NCBI GenBank assembly: GCA_006969625.1
Contig: CP030885.1
Location: forward strand, 62,001-126,000
Length of the DNA stretch: 64,000 bases
DNA from: Rhodospirillaceae bacterium
GTDB taxonomy: Bacteria; Pseudomonadota; Alphaproteobacteria; Kiloniellales; DSM-21159
Reading direction: 5' to 3'
The position numbers and the translations under genes were made by a program. The notes below the pieces were generated by a model. It was not told the origin of the DNA. It saw only the letters and a program-made list of their open reading frames with translations, and did no database searches. Below are positions 46,550 through 56,895 of this stretch, one piece after another. Each line of letters starts with the position of its first letter. Position 1 is the stretch's first letter.

Positions 46550-48319
46550 TCAGGACGCCGGCAGGCGGACGACGAAGCGGGCGCCGCCCTCCGGCCGGTT
46601 CTCGGCATATATCACGCCGCCGTGCGCCTCGACGATCTGCTTCGAGATCGAGAGGCCGAGGCCGGAGTGGGTGCCGAACTTCTCGCCCTCCGGCCGCTCG
46701 GAATAGAAGCGGTCGAAGATGGCGTCGAGCTTGTCCGGCGGCAGGCCCGGCCCCGCGTCGCTCAGCGCGATGGCCACCCAGTCGCGCCCGGACTCGGCCC
46801 GCCAGCGGGTATCGCGCCAGGCCTGCAGCGCGATCCTGCCGCCCGGCGGCGAGAAGGAGATGGCGTTGGTCAGCAGGTTGCGGAAGACCTGGCCGAGCCG
46901 CCCCTCGAGGCCCTGCACGGTCAGGCGGGCGCGTTCGTCCACCTCGGTCTCGATCGCCACGCCGCGCTGCTCGGCGACCGCGCGGTAGACCTCGGCCAGG
47001 GTCTCCAGCAGGCGGGCGACGTCGACGTCCTCCGCATCGGCGCGCGCCAGCTCGGCGTCCAGGCGCGAGGCGTCGGAGATGTCGCTGATCAGGCGGTCGA
47101 GGCGCTGCACGTCGTCGACGATGATCGCCATCAACTTCTTCTGCTGCTCCGGGTCGTCCAGCCGCGCCGCCGTCTCGACCGCGCTGCGCAGGCTGGTCAG
47201 CGGGTTCTTGATCTCGTGCGCGACGTCGGCGGCGAAGCCCTCGATCGCCTGCATGCGCGCGTTCAGCGCGTCTGTCATCGCCTGCAGCGCCTGGGCCAGG
47301 TCGCCGATCTCGTCGTGCCGGCGGGTCAGGCCGGGCACGAAGCCCGACGGGCCGCGCAGGCCGCTGCCGGCGCCGCCGCGGATGCGATCGGCGCTCTCGG
47401 CCAGGCGTCGGATCGGCAGAGCGATGGTGCGCGCGAGATAGAGCGAGAGCAGGACGGTGACCGCCAGCGCCACGCCGAAGACCAGCAGGATGTCGTGGCG
47501 GCGGTCGCGCACCGCCTGTTCGATGCCGGTGCCGTCCTTGGTCAGCATCAGCGCGCCCATCACCTGGCGGTAGCGCTGCACCGGAACCGCGGCGGAGAGC
47601 ACCATGCGGCCGTCGCCGTCGACCCGCACCCGCCCGCCGGACTCGCCGGCCAGCGCACGCTCGACTTCGCCGTAGTCGGCGGCGGTCTGGTTCGGCGCCT
47701 CGCGATAGCGCGGCAGGCCGTGCGCGCCGGGCAGGCCGTTGACCACCGCGTCGTAGACCTCGCCGATCCAGCGCACGAGCGGGTTGCCGGTCTCCGGCGG
47801 CGGCAGCTCCATCACCTTGACCTGGCCGCCCGGGCCCATCAGCAGGAAGGAATCGGCGGTCAGCGCGCCGGCGCGGTCGAAGACGCGCGCACGCAGCGCC
47901 GTGCCGGAGAGCAGCAGGCGCACGGTCTGGCGCGTCATGTCCTCGAGCAGCACCTGCTCGCCGCTGCCGGTGTCCTGAACCGCGGTCGAGCCGAGGGCCA
48001 GCGCGAAGGTCTCGGCCTGCACCTGCAGCGCCTTCAGCTCGGAATCGACCAGGGTCTGGCGGTACTGGTCGAGGTGCAGCAGCCCGAGCACCGGGATCAG
48101 CAGCACCAGCATGTTGAGCGCCAGGATCCGCCGGGTCAGCGGCGAGCGCCAGGCCGGCCGGCGACGCCGGCCGGCGGGCACCGTCTCGCGGCGCGGTTCG
48201 GCCGCGCGCCCCCTGCTCCGGGCCGCATCCCGCGGCGCCACGGTCGGCGCGGCCTCGCCGCCCGCCCGGCGCCCGAAGACGGTCTTGGCGAAGCCGGTAT
48301 CGGAGGACTCGACGCTCAT
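46550..48319 (-). CDS. chvG: Sensor histidine kinase ChvG
   Basis: Envelope/acid-stress sensor kinase of 589 residues, partner of ChvI. Two membrane helices (ILALNMLVLLIPVLGLLHL and ILLVFGVALAVTVLLSLYLA) bracket a ~190-residue periplasmic ChvG/ExoS-type sensor; HAMP, then the H-box FAADVAHEIKNPLTSLRSAV and an HATPase with NAISFSPPGG and GLGLSISKQIVEAHG follow. A basic, disordered N-terminal tail of ~55 residues precedes helix 1. GAAGGAG lies four bases before the ATG at 48319. The region between chvI and chvG has a terminator-like hairpin. Confidence 0.9.
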   Translation of the reverse strand: MSVESSDTGFAKTVFGRRAGGEAAPTVAPRDAARSRGRAAEPRRETVPAGRRRRPAWRSPLTRRILALNMLVLLIPVLGLLHLDQYRQTLVDSELKALQVQAETFALALGSTAVQDTGSGEQVLLEDMTRQTVRLLLSGTALRARVFDRAGALTADSFLLMGPGGQVKVMELPPPETGNPLVRWIGEVYDAVVNGLPGAHGLPRYREAPNQTAADYGEVERALAGESGGRVRVDGDGRMVLSAAVPVQRYRQVMGALMLTKDGTGIEQAVRDRRHDILLVFGVALAVTVLLSLYLARTIALPIRRLAESADRIRGGAGSGLRGPSGFVPGLTRRHDEIGDLAQALQAMTDALNARMQAIEGFAADVAHEIKNPLTSLRSAVETAARLDDPEQQKKLMAIIVDDVQRLDRLISDISDASRLDAELARADAEDVDVARLLETLAEVYRAVAEQRGVAIETEVDERARLTVQGLEGRLGQVFRNLLTNAISFSPPGGRIALQAWRDTRWRAESGRDWVAIALSDAGPGLPPDKLDAIFDRFYSERPEGEKFGTHSGLGLSISKQIVEAHGGVIYAENRPEGGARFVVRLPAS

Positions 48320-48360
48320 CTGGCTCCTTCGCGCCGGCGGCCGTGCCCGGAGTCCGTTCG

Positions 48361-48386
48361 AAAAATGGCCCGCGCGGTCCATTTTC
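48361..48386 (-). terminator. Terminator-like hairpin between chvI and chvG
   Basis: AAAATGG (48362-48368) and CCATTTT (48379-48385) pair perfectly, with inner CCG/CGG pairs; on the minus strand the right arm ends in five T residues. It lies about 110 bases after the chvI stop and 42 bases before the chvG start, so it could attenuate chvI-chvG read-through. Confidence 0.5.
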
Positions 48387-48492
48387 CGCGCTGTTCCGTC
48401 CCGCGCCCCAACCGGGCATCCATCCAGGATACTGTCGTCGCGCGGCCGGGTCGTGAAGCGCGGGACGGGCCAGCGAATTGCCAAACGGTCGC

Positions 48493-49197
48493 TCAGCCGT
48501 CCTTATACCTGTAGCCGACGCCGTAGAGAGTCTCGATCTGCGCGAACTCGGGATCGGCCTGCTTGAACTTCTTGCGCAGCCGCTTGATGTGGCTGTCGAT
48601 GGTGCGGTCGTCGACGTAGATGTGTTCGCCGTAGGCGGCGTCCATCAACTGGTCGCGGTTCTTGACGTGGCCGGGGCGCTGGGCCAGCGCCTTGAGGATC
48701 AGGAACTCGGTGACGGTCAGGCTGACCGGCTCGCCGCGCCAGGTCACCAGGTGGCGGCCCGGGTCCATCATCAGGTTGCCGCGCAGCAGCGGCTGCTCCT
48801 TCGGGCTGTCGCCGCCGGACTCGTCGCGCAACGAGCGCTCGCGCCGCAGCAGCGCGCGGATGCGTTCGATCAGCAGGCGCTGGGAAAACGGCTTCTTGAT
48901 GTAGTCGTCGGCGCCCATGCGCAGGCCGAGCAACTCGTCGACCTCGTCGTCCTTCGAGGTCAGGAAGATCACCGGCACGTTGGAGCTCTCGCGCAGCCGG
49001 CGCAGCAGCTCCATGCCGTCCATGCGCGGCATCTTGATGTCGAGCACCGCCAGGTCGACCGGCTGGGCCGAGAGGCCGCGCAACGCCTCGCTGCCCTCGG
49101 CGTAGGTGCGCACCTTGTAGCCTTCGGTCTCCAGCGCCATGGAGACGGAGGTCAGGATGTTGCGGTCGTCGTCGACCAGGGCGATGGTGTGCTGCAT
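48493..49197 (-). CDS. chvI: Response regulator ChvI
   Basis: OmpR-family regulator of 234 residues. The receiver has VDDDRNI, phosphoacceptor Asp53 in [12 protein letters not shown] and the conserved Lys in [11 protein letters not shown]; the winged-helix part contains [20 protein letters not shown] and the ChvI-typical [20 protein letters not shown]. With ChvG it controls cell-envelope, acid-response and central carbon genes in rhizobia and relatives. pckA lies divergently beyond two small genes, a known arrangement near chvI. Confidence 0.93.
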   Translation of the reverse strand: MQHTIALVDDDRNILTSVSMALETEGYKVRTYAEGSEALRGLSAQPVDLAVLDIKMPRMDGMELLRRLRESSNVPVIFLTSKDDEVDELLGLRMGADDYIKKPFSQRLLIERIRALLRRERSLRDESGGDSPKEQPLLRGNLMMDPGRHLVTWRGEPVSLTVTEFLILKALAQRPGHVKNRDQLMDAAYGEHIYVDDRTIDSHIKRLRKKFKQADPEFAQIETLYGVGYRYKDG

Positions 49198-49435
49198 CGG
49201 CGGGCTTCCCCCCTCTCGGCGTGTCGGCGGCGTGTCGGTATCGCGCGAGCCCCGGGCCGGCCATGCCGGATCGGCGCCGCAGGATCGTTACGCTGCCGAC
49301 GCAATCGGGCGGCGATACGGCGGGCGCGCGGTTCTTTCGCATCCCGCGCGCCACAATCCGTTCGCACTCTGGTCCGATATGTGGGGGGCGACCCGCCGCG
49401 ATGGAAGGGGCGCCGAAACGGGATCGCCGCCTGCC

Positions 49436-49639
49436 TCAGGCGTGTCTGCGCACCCGGGTGCGGCAGGTGTTGAGGCCGACCAGGGAATAGGCCGGGCAGG
49501 TGCCGACGGCGCCGGTGAGCAGCGGCACCAGGCCGATCAGGCCCCAGAGGGTCTGCGGACCGACGAAGACCAGCGACAGCAGGACGAGGCCGAGCACGAT
49601 GCGGGCGATGCGGTCGAGCGTGCCGACGTTGCGGGGCAT
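49436..49639 (-). CDS. DUF2892 (YgaP-type) inner-membrane protein
   Basis: A 67-residue protein MPRNVGTLDRIARIVLGLVL with two membrane helices separated by a short Pro/Thr loop and GTCPAYSLVGLNTC, the usual DUF2892 signature. Such small proteins often accompany rhodanese or redox genes; no activity is established. The start ATG at 49639 follows AAGGAT. An FNR-type site lies 83 bases upstream, suggesting control by oxygen. Confidence 0.8.
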   Translation of the reverse strand: MPRNVGTLDRIARIVLGLVLLSLVFVGPQTLWGLIGLVPLLTGAVGTCPAYSLVGLNTCRTRVRRHA

Positions 49640-49721
49640 GGCGGAGATCCTTTCGCGCGTGCGTGAGGGGCGGCCAGCCGGCCGCTTGCGCATACATATG
49701 CGGTCGTTCGCATGTTTTGCC

Positions 49722-49735
49722 CTGATGTGGATCAA
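49722..49735. promoter_or_regulatory. Putative FNR/FixK-type box
   Basis: CTGATGTGGATCAA matches the FNR/FixK/Anr palindrome TTGAT-N4-ATCAA in nine of ten defined positions. It lies between the divergent DUF2892 gene and the HugZ-like gene, about 83 and 63 bases from their start codons, where it could serve either promoter. The sequence match is clear; regulation is inferred. Confidence 0.55.
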
Positions 49736-49797
49736 GCGGCGACATGGCGCCGCGACGACTTGACTGAACCCGGACGGCGCGGCCAACTCGCGGCGCC

Positions 49798-50568
49798 ATG
49801 ACCGACGCATCCCCTCCTGTCGCCACGCCCGCCGCTGAGGTTCGCCGCCTGCTGCGCACGGCGGGCACCGCGGCGCTGGCGAGCAGGCTGGCGCGCGGCG
49901 GGCCGGACAGCGAGAGTTGGGGCTGGCCCTACCCCTCGCTGGTGCTGCTGACGGTCGACCACGCCGGCCACCCGCTGCTGCTGCTTTCCGACCTGGCGGA
50001 CCACACGGCCAACCTGAAGGCCGACCCGCGCCTGGGCCTGCTGGTCAGCGACGTCGCCGGGCTCGACGACCCGCTGACGGGCCCGCGCGCCGGCGTGCTG
50101 GGCACCGTCGAGCCGAGCGACGATCCGGACCTGCTGGCGCGGGTGGTCCGCCGGCATCCGGGCGCCGCCGTCTATGCCGGTTTCGCCGATTTCCACTTGT
50201 ACCGGATCCGCCTCGCCCGGGCGCACCTGGTCGCCGGCTTCGGGCGCATCCACTGGCTGGAGGGCCCGGAGCTGTCGTTCGACACCGCCGGCCGCGAAGC
50301 CCTGGCGGCGGCCGAGGCGGAGATCGTCGCGCACATGAACGAGGACCATCTCGACGCCATCGCCGCCATGGCCGCGCACCTGCTGCACCTGCCGGGCGAG
50401 GGTTGGGCGATGACCGGCGTCGACCCGGAGGGCTGCGACCTGCGCCGCGGCCCGGACCTCGCCCGCCTCGCCTTCGACACGCCGGTGCACGACGCCGAGT
50501 CCTGCCGCGTCGAACTGGTCCGCCTGACCCGCCGCGCCCGCAAGCGCCCCGGGAACGCCACCGCCTGA
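49798..50568 (+). CDS. HugZ/pyridoxamine-phosphate-oxidase-fold protein
   Basis: A 256-residue protein with a split-barrel flavin/heme-binding N-terminal domain (YPSLVLLTVDHAGHPLLLLS, LADHTANLKADPRLGLLV, ARAHLVAGFGRIHW) and a C-terminal DUF2470 domain (IVAHMNEDHLDAIAAMAAHL). This two-domain form is that of HugZ-like proteins, some of which bind and degrade heme; others remain uncharacterised. The location beside an FNR-like site suggests expression at low oxygen. Confidence 0.8.
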   Translation: MTDASPPVATPAAEVRRLLRTAGTAALASRLARGGPDSESWGWPYPSLVLLTVDHAGHPLLLLSDLADHTANLKADPRLGLLVSDVAGLDDPLTGPRAGVLGTVEPSDDPDLLARVVRRHPGAAVYAGFADFHLYRIRLARAHLVAGFGRIHWLEGPELSFDTAGREALAAAEAEIVAHMNEDHLDAIAAMAAHLLHLPGEGWAMTGVDPEGCDLRRGPDLARLAFDTPVHDAESCRVELVRLTRRARKRPGNATA

Positions 50569-50798
50569 ACGCCTGCGCCGAAGGGGCAGGGCGGCAGGGA
50601 CTCTGCGGACCGCCGGCGCTGTGGCGATTCGGCGGCTTCGCGGTGACGAATATGTTGCGGCGGAACGGGCGGCCCCCTAAGTCTCGTTAGCTCACGGGCA
50701 ATCGGCCGCACCCACGCAGGTCGGACCGGCCCCGGGGCGCGCCGGGGGACGACAGGGCGGCTGCGGCGCATGAACGCGTTTGGGGAGGAGCGAGGACG

Positions 50799-52418
<1,620 letters not shown>

Positions 52419-52424
52419 GGAGGC

Positions 52425-54131
52425 TCAACCCACGGCGTAGCGCCGCTGGGGCGACGCGGCGCCGTCCGGCGCGGCGGCGAAGAAGTCGAAGGCAAGCGCC
52501 AGGCAGTCGCCGGTCGCGTTGAAGGGGATCGCTGCGTGCCAGAGGTAGGCGGGGAAGAGCACCAGCAGCCCGGCCTTCGGGCGGATGGTCTCGAAGCTGG
52601 TCCACTCGGCCGGCCGCGGCGCGTCGGAAAAGCGCAGGCAGCCGGCGATGGAGTCGCGCCGCTCGGCCACCTCCGGCGGAACCTGCAGGAAGTAGAGGCC
52701 GGAGAGATAGGCCTCCGGGTGGACGTGCGGCTCGACGAAGGCCGAGGCCGGCAGACGCACCCCCTGGGCGCGCAGCTCGACCTGGGCCGGCGGGTCTGCG
52801 AAGTAGGGATGGCCCGGCAGGCCGCGCCGCTCGGCCAGGTAGCCGCGCATGTGGTGGCTCGCCATCGCGGCGAAGGCCTCCAACGCCGGGCCGAGCGGCG
52901 GCGCCGCAGCGCCGAACAGCTCCGGCGTCAGCTCGGCGCCGCAGCGCAGCGGCGTGCCCGGCAGCCGCTCGGCTTCGGCCGGGTCGAGCCGTGCCTCGAT
53001 CGCCCGTGCCAGAGCGGCGTTGAAGGCGCTGGTCGAGCCGTAGCCCTCGACCCCCGGCAGACGCCGCCAGTAGAGCAGCGCGCGCCAGTCGAACAGCCGC
53101 TCCGCCTCGGCCTCGCGACCGGTGGCGCGCAGCAAGGGGCCGAGCTGCAGGTAGCCCGCCGCCCGGTTCGGCTCGGCCTGCACGGCGCCGGCGTAGCTCT
53201 CGACCGCCGCCTCCAGGTGGCCGCCCGCCGCCTGCGCCTCGGCGCGCGCGATCAGCAACTCCGGCCGCGCCTCCTTGGCGTCGGCCCGGGATTCCTCGAC
53301 GGCGGCGTCGGGACGGCCGTCGGCCAGCAGCGCGCGGACCAGGCCGACCCGCGCCTGAAGGGCGGCGGGGTCGTGCGCCAGCGCCGCCCGAAAGGCCTCG
53401 GCGGCGCGTGCCGGCTTGCCCAGGCGGGCCAGCGTCTCGCCCAGCGCCAGGTGGGCGGCGGCGCTCTCCGGGGCCACGGCGACGGCGTCGGACAAGGCGG
53501 CGACGGCCGGCTCCAGCGCGTGGCGCGCCAGCAGCAGGCGGCCCAGCTCAAGGTGCGCGTCGGCCGTTTCCGGGGCGGCGGCGACTGCTTGCTCGAGCGC
53601 CGCCTCCGCCTCCTGCGGCCGGCCGAGGCTGCGCGCCACCCGCGCTAGCGCCAGCAGCGCCTGCGGGTCGTCGGGGCGCTTGGCCAGCAGGCTGCGATAG
53701 ACCGTCTCGGCGTCGCCCAGGCCGCCGGCCTGCTCCAACAGGCCGCCGAGGGTGAGCGCCGCCTCGGCGTTGCCGGGATCCTGCTCCAGCGCGCCGCGGA
53801 AGGAGCGTTCGGCCGCCGCGGGGTTGCCCATCACCGTCTCGACCCGGCCCAGGTTCAGCAGGTAGTCCGGGTTGGCCGGCTGGTGGGTCACCGCCTGGCG
53901 CAGCACCATCAGCGCCTCGTTCAGGCGGTCGGTCTCGGCCAGCAGGACGCCCAGATTGTTGAGCGCCTCCGGCTGCTGCGGCTGGCGCAGCAGCACCTGC
54001 CGGTAACTCGTCTCCGCCTGCTTCAGCAGGCCCTCGGTGTGCTGGCGCACCGCCTCGTCAAGCAGCGTGCGCAGGTCGCTGCGAAAGCGGTCGACGGCCT
54101 GGCGCGTGGCGGCATGGAGGTCGGCGGGCAT
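52425..54131 (-). CDS. TPR protein with C-terminal 2OG-Fe(II) oxygenase domain
   Basis: A 568-residue protein. Residues ~15-330 are eight or nine tetratricopeptide repeats (AETSYRQVLLRQPQQPEALN, then regular ~34-residue units). The last ~200 residues are a putative 2-oxoglutarate/iron oxygenase domain (2OG-FeII_Oxy_5 type): FVEPHVHPEAYLSGLYFLQV supplies the first metal ligands and GLLVLFPAYLWHAAIPFNAT the distal His, with ALAFDFF following. It probably hydroxylates a protein or small substrate. It is architecturally related to the TPR-glycosyltransferase pair at 10749-13545 in the TPR part only. Confidence 0.8.
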   Translation of the reverse strand: MPADLHAATRQAVDRFRSDLRTLLDEAVRQHTEGLLKQAETSYRQVLLRQPQQPEALNNLGVLLAETDRLNEALMVLRQAVTHQPANPDYLLNLGRVETVMGNPAAAERSFRGALEQDPGNAEAALTLGGLLEQAGGLGDAETVYRSLLAKRPDDPQALLALARVARSLGRPQEAEAALEQAVAAAPETADAHLELGRLLLARHALEPAVAALSDAVAVAPESAAAHLALGETLARLGKPARAAEAFRAALAHDPAALQARVGLVRALLADGRPDAAVEESRADAKEARPELLIARAEAQAAGGHLEAAVESYAGAVQAEPNRAAGYLQLGPLLRATGREAEAERLFDWRALLYWRRLPGVEGYGSTSAFNAALARAIEARLDPAEAERLPGTPLRCGAELTPELFGAAAPPLGPALEAFAAMASHHMRGYLAERRGLPGHPYFADPPAQVELRAQGVRLPASAFVEPHVHPEAYLSGLYFLQVPPEVAERRDSIAGCLRFSDAPRPAEWTSFETIRPKAGLLVLFPAYLWHAAIPFNATGDCLALAFDFFAAAPDGAASPQRRYAVG

Positions 54132-54211
54132 CGGCGGGGCGGCGCGGTTCTGGAGGTCTAGGGTTTCGCCCCTTAAGACGCCGGGCCCGCCGCCGCTGTG
54201 AGCGGCCGGCC

Positions 54212-54565
54212 TCAGCTCCGCTCGACCAGCGCGAGCAGGCGCGCGACGGTATCCGGCGGCAGCTCGCGGATGCGCTCGGCCAGGCGGTTGGCCAGCAGGG
54301 TCGCCTCGGGCGACAGGCCGGCGGTGTCGACCACCACGCGCGGGTGCGACAGGTCGGCCAGACGCTGCAGCTCCTCGGCCTCGTCCCAGATGATGCCGAA
54401 GTACTGGCAGGCCTGATGCACGAAGCGGCGGTTGGGCCGGCCCCGCTTGCCGTGCTCCAGCGCCGAGAGGTAGGCGGGGCTGACCCCCAGGGCGGCCGCC
54501 ATGTCCTTGGCGGCGATGCCGCGTGCGGCGCGCAGGTCGCGCAGGCGCTGGCCGAAGGGCGTCAT
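54212..54565 (-). CDS. XRE-family helix-turn-helix regulator
   Basis: A 117-residue DNA-binding protein. The Cro/C1-type HTH spans MTPFGQRLRDLRAARGIAAK to SPAYLSALEHGKRGRPN; the remaining part is helical (DEAEELQRLADLSHPRVVVD, then ANRLAERIRELPPDTVARLL), probably for dimerisation. Its start overlaps the stop of the upstream GFA gene by four bases (ATGA), so both are expressed together. Confidence 0.85.
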   Translation of the reverse strand: MTPFGQRLRDLRAARGIAAKDMAAALGVSPAYLSALEHGKRGRPNRRFVHQACQYFGIIWDEAEELQRLADLSHPRVVVDTAGLSPEATLLANRLAERIRELPPDTVARLLALVERS

Positions 54566-55062
54566 GCCTCCTCCTCGGGCGGGCCGTCGTAGAGCCCGTG
54601 CCGGCGGTGCCAGTCCTCCAGCGACTCCTCGGGGTAGACCGCGAAGGCCGTCGCCGGGCCGGCCGGCACCACCACCCACTCGGGCTTGTGTGCCAGCATC
54701 AGGTCGACGTGCTCGGGCGCCGGCGGCAGCGGCGTGTCGATGGCCGAGGCGAAGGGGTGGATCAGCTCGGGCCAGTCGCGGTCGTAGAGCCAGAGCGCCG
54801 AGCCGCACTTGCGGCAGAAGGCGCGCTCGGCGTGGCTGACGCCCTCGGGATCGTGCTCCGGTCCGCGCGCGCGATAGATGCCGAGCGCGCGGCGTCCTTG
54901 CACCTTCAGGGTCTCCGCCCAGCCGCCGAGGTTGATGGCGAAGCCGCCACCGCCCTGGGTCTTGCGGCAGATCGCGCAGTAGCAGCGCTGGTAGGGCACC
55001 GGCGTCGGGCACTCCAGCGAGAAGCGCACCGCGCCGCAGTGGCAGGAACCTTCCAGGTGCAT
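54562..55062 (-). CDS. GFA-family zinc enzyme, paralogue 2
   Basis: A 166-residue CENP-V/GFA-fold protein. It has GSCHCGAVRFSL, CYCAICRKTQGGGGF and FCRKCGSALWLYD, the full Cys set, plus the family tail PEWVVVPAG ... EDWHRRHGLYD. Substrate unknown; glutathione-adduct chemistry is the family model. It is translationally coupled to the XRE regulator gene. Confidence 0.82.
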   Translation of the reverse strand: MHLEGSCHCGAVRFSLECPTPVPYQRCYCAICRKTQGGGGFAINLGGWAETLKVQGRRALGIYRARGPEHDPEGVSHAERAFCRKCGSALWLYDRDWPELIHPFASAIDTPLPPAPEHVDLMLAHKPEWVVVPAGPATAFAVYPEESLEDWHRRHGLYDGPPEEEA

Positions 55063-55214
55063 GGCGTGGCCTCTCTCCCGGCTGAAGTGTGAACGCGAAT
55101 CGAGTTTATCCAACGTCCGCCCGCGCTGTCGCCCATGTCGTTGGCGTGCGGACGTCCCTAGGGAACGAAAGCCCTGCGCCCGCAGTGTGTTCCATACGCT
55201 CGCCTGTGCCGGCA

Positions 55215-55883
55215 TCAGGGACGCGGCGCCCCGGCGAGGCCGACGAGGAAGAGGTCGACCGCCTGTTCGAGCTGGCTGCGCAGCCCCGCGCGGCTCATCG
55301 GCACATCGGGCCGCAGCAGGGCGCGCTCGTAGGTGAAGCCGGCGACCAGCATGAAGAAGCCCTCGGCGGCGAAGCGGGCGTCCACGCCGGGCCCGGCATG
55401 CCGGGCGAGGTGGTCGGCGAGGGCGGCGGCGGCGCGCTCATGGGCGCGTGCGTAGAACAGTTCGCCCAGCGCGGGGAAGCGTTTCGCCTCCGCAACGACG
55501 AGGCGGTAGAGGTCGAGCCCGCCGGGCGAGAGCATGGCGTCGAGATACTGCTGGCCGAGCTGCAGCAGCAGATCGCGCAGCGGCGCCCCCGGCTCCGCAG
55601 CCGCGTCAAGCGGACGCAGGATCTCGTCGCAGAGCGCGCCGACGATGGCTTCGAACAGCCGTTCCTTGGACGGAAAATGGGCATAGAGCGTGCGCTTGGA
55701 GACGCCCGCTTCCAGCGTGATCGCATCGACGCTGGCCGGGCCGAAGCCGTCGCGCAGGAAGACCGCCGCCGCGGCGCGCAGGATCTGTGCGCGTTTGGCC
55801 GGACGGGGCCCGGACCTCCGCCTTTCCGGGCCGGAGGGCGGCGCGGCTTCCGGCGGGGGCGATGGCGTGTCTGAGTCGCTCAT
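55215..55883 (-). CDS. TetR/AcrR-family repressor
   Basis: A 222-residue regulator. After a Pro-rich lead, the TetR helix-turn-helix covers KRAQILRAAAAVFLRDGFGP and ITLEAGVSKRTLYAHFPSKE; the C-terminal ligand-binding domain is of the AcrR_C type (YLDAMLSPGGLDLYRLVVAE, GFFMLVAGFTYERALL). It is divergent from the alpha/beta hydrolase gene, with 81 bases between the start codons, and an AAACG/CGTTT inverted repeat lies in that gap. It most likely represses the hydrolase and itself. Confidence 0.88.
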   Translation of the reverse strand: MSDSDTPSPPPEAAPPSGPERRRSGPRPAKRAQILRAAAAVFLRDGFGPASVDAITLEAGVSKRTLYAHFPSKERLFEAIVGALCDEILRPLDAAAEPGAPLRDLLLQLGQQYLDAMLSPGGLDLYRLVVAEAKRFPALGELFYARAHERAAAALADHLARHAGPGVDARFAAEGFFMLVAGFTYERALLRPDVPMSRAGLRSQLEQAVDLFLVGLAGAPRP

Positions 55884-55909
55884 GGTTTGGTCGCAGTCTT
55901 TACAAAACA

Positions 55910-55923
55910 AAACGGTTTCGTTT
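55910..55923. promoter_or_regulatory. Candidate TetR operator
   Basis: AAACG (55910-55914) and CGTTT (55919-55923) form an inverted repeat spaced by four bases within an A+T-rich run, located between the divergent tetR-type and hydrolase genes and overlapping the likely promoters. Such short palindromes are typical of TetR-family operators. Confidence 0.5.
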
Positions 55924-55964
55924 ACTTTCACACTCGAACGATTGGACAACAGGGTCGCGAGCGC

Positions 55965-56885
55965 ATGAACGATACGCAAGGGGGGGCCGCTCCCGCCGGT
56001 GCGGCGGCGGCGAAAGGGAGCGCGGATTTCGCCGCGCCGCCCGCAGTCCAGGAGATCCGCGGTGCCGCCTATGCCGTGCGCACCGCGGGGGACGGGCCGC
56101 AGACGGCGCTGCTGCTGCACGGCTGGCCGGACGATGGCCGCCTGTGGCGCCACCAGGTGGCGCCGCTGGTCGCCGCCGGCTACCGCGTCGTCGCGCCCGA
56201 CCTGCTCGGCTTCGGCGCCAGCGCCCGGCCCGAGGCGCTGGAGCGCTATACGGCGCCGGCGCTGGCCGCCGACCTGCTGGAGCTCGCCGCGGCAAAGACG
56301 CGCGGGCCGCTGCACTTGGTCGCGCACGACTGGGGTGCGGTGGTGGGCTGGCAAATCGCCGCGGAAGCGCCGGAGCGCCTGGCCAGCTTCACCACCGTCT
56401 CGGTCGGCCACCTGGGGGCCGTCCTGGCGCTGGATCACGCCAAGCTCTCGGCGCTCTGGTACTACCTGCTGGCCCAGGCGCCGGGAGGCGCGCAGGCACT
56501 GCTGGCCGGCGACGGCGCGCTGCTGCGCTTCTTCCTGGCGAGCCACCCGGACGGGCCGGGCGTGGCCGAGGCGCTGGTGCGCGATCCGGCCCGCCTGGAG
56601 GCGATGCGGCGCATCGAGCTGGCGCACCCGGTCGACCGCCTGCTCGCCGCCGCGCTCGAGGGCGGCGAGGCGCCGCCGCCCGTGCAGGTGCCGACCCAGG
56701 CGATCCACGGGCTCGCCGACCCGCTGATGGCCGCCGCGCAGGTCGCCGACTCGGCCGCCTTCGTGGCGGCGCCCTGGCACTACCTGCCGCTGGAGGGCGC
56801 CGGGCATTGGCCGATGCTGGAACAGCCGGAGCGACTCGCTGCCGCCTTGCTCGCCTGGTTCGCCGCGCACCCCGCGGCGGCCTGA
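55965..56885 (+). CDS. Epoxide-hydrolase/dehalogenase-like alpha/beta hydrolase
   Basis: A 306-residue alpha/beta hydrolase whose nucleophile elbow is VAHDWGAVVGW, so Asp122, not Ser, is the nucleophile; this and the oxyanion motif LLLHGWPDD are typical of epoxide hydrolases and haloalkane dehalogenases. The catalytic His is in GAGHWPMLEQPERL. The first ~20 residues are low-complexity. Divergence from a TetR repressor suggests induction by a xenobiotic or lipid-like substrate. It is convergent with the Smr gene, ten bases apart. Confidence 0.82.
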   Translation: MNDTQGGAAPAGAAAAKGSADFAAPPAVQEIRGAAYAVRTAGDGPQTALLLHGWPDDGRLWRHQVAPLVAAGYRVVAPDLLGFGASARPEALERYTAPALAADLLELAAAKTRGPLHLVAHDWGAVVGWQIAAEAPERLASFTTVSVGHLGAVLALDHAKLSALWYYLLAQAPGGAQALLAGDGALLRFFLASHPDGPGVAEALVRDPARLEAMRRIELAHPVDRLLAAALEGGEAPPPVQVPTQAIHGLADPLMAAAQVADSAAFVAAPWHYLPLEGAGHWPMLEQPERLAAALLAWFAAHPAAA

Positions 56886-56895
56886 GCGCGCATCG

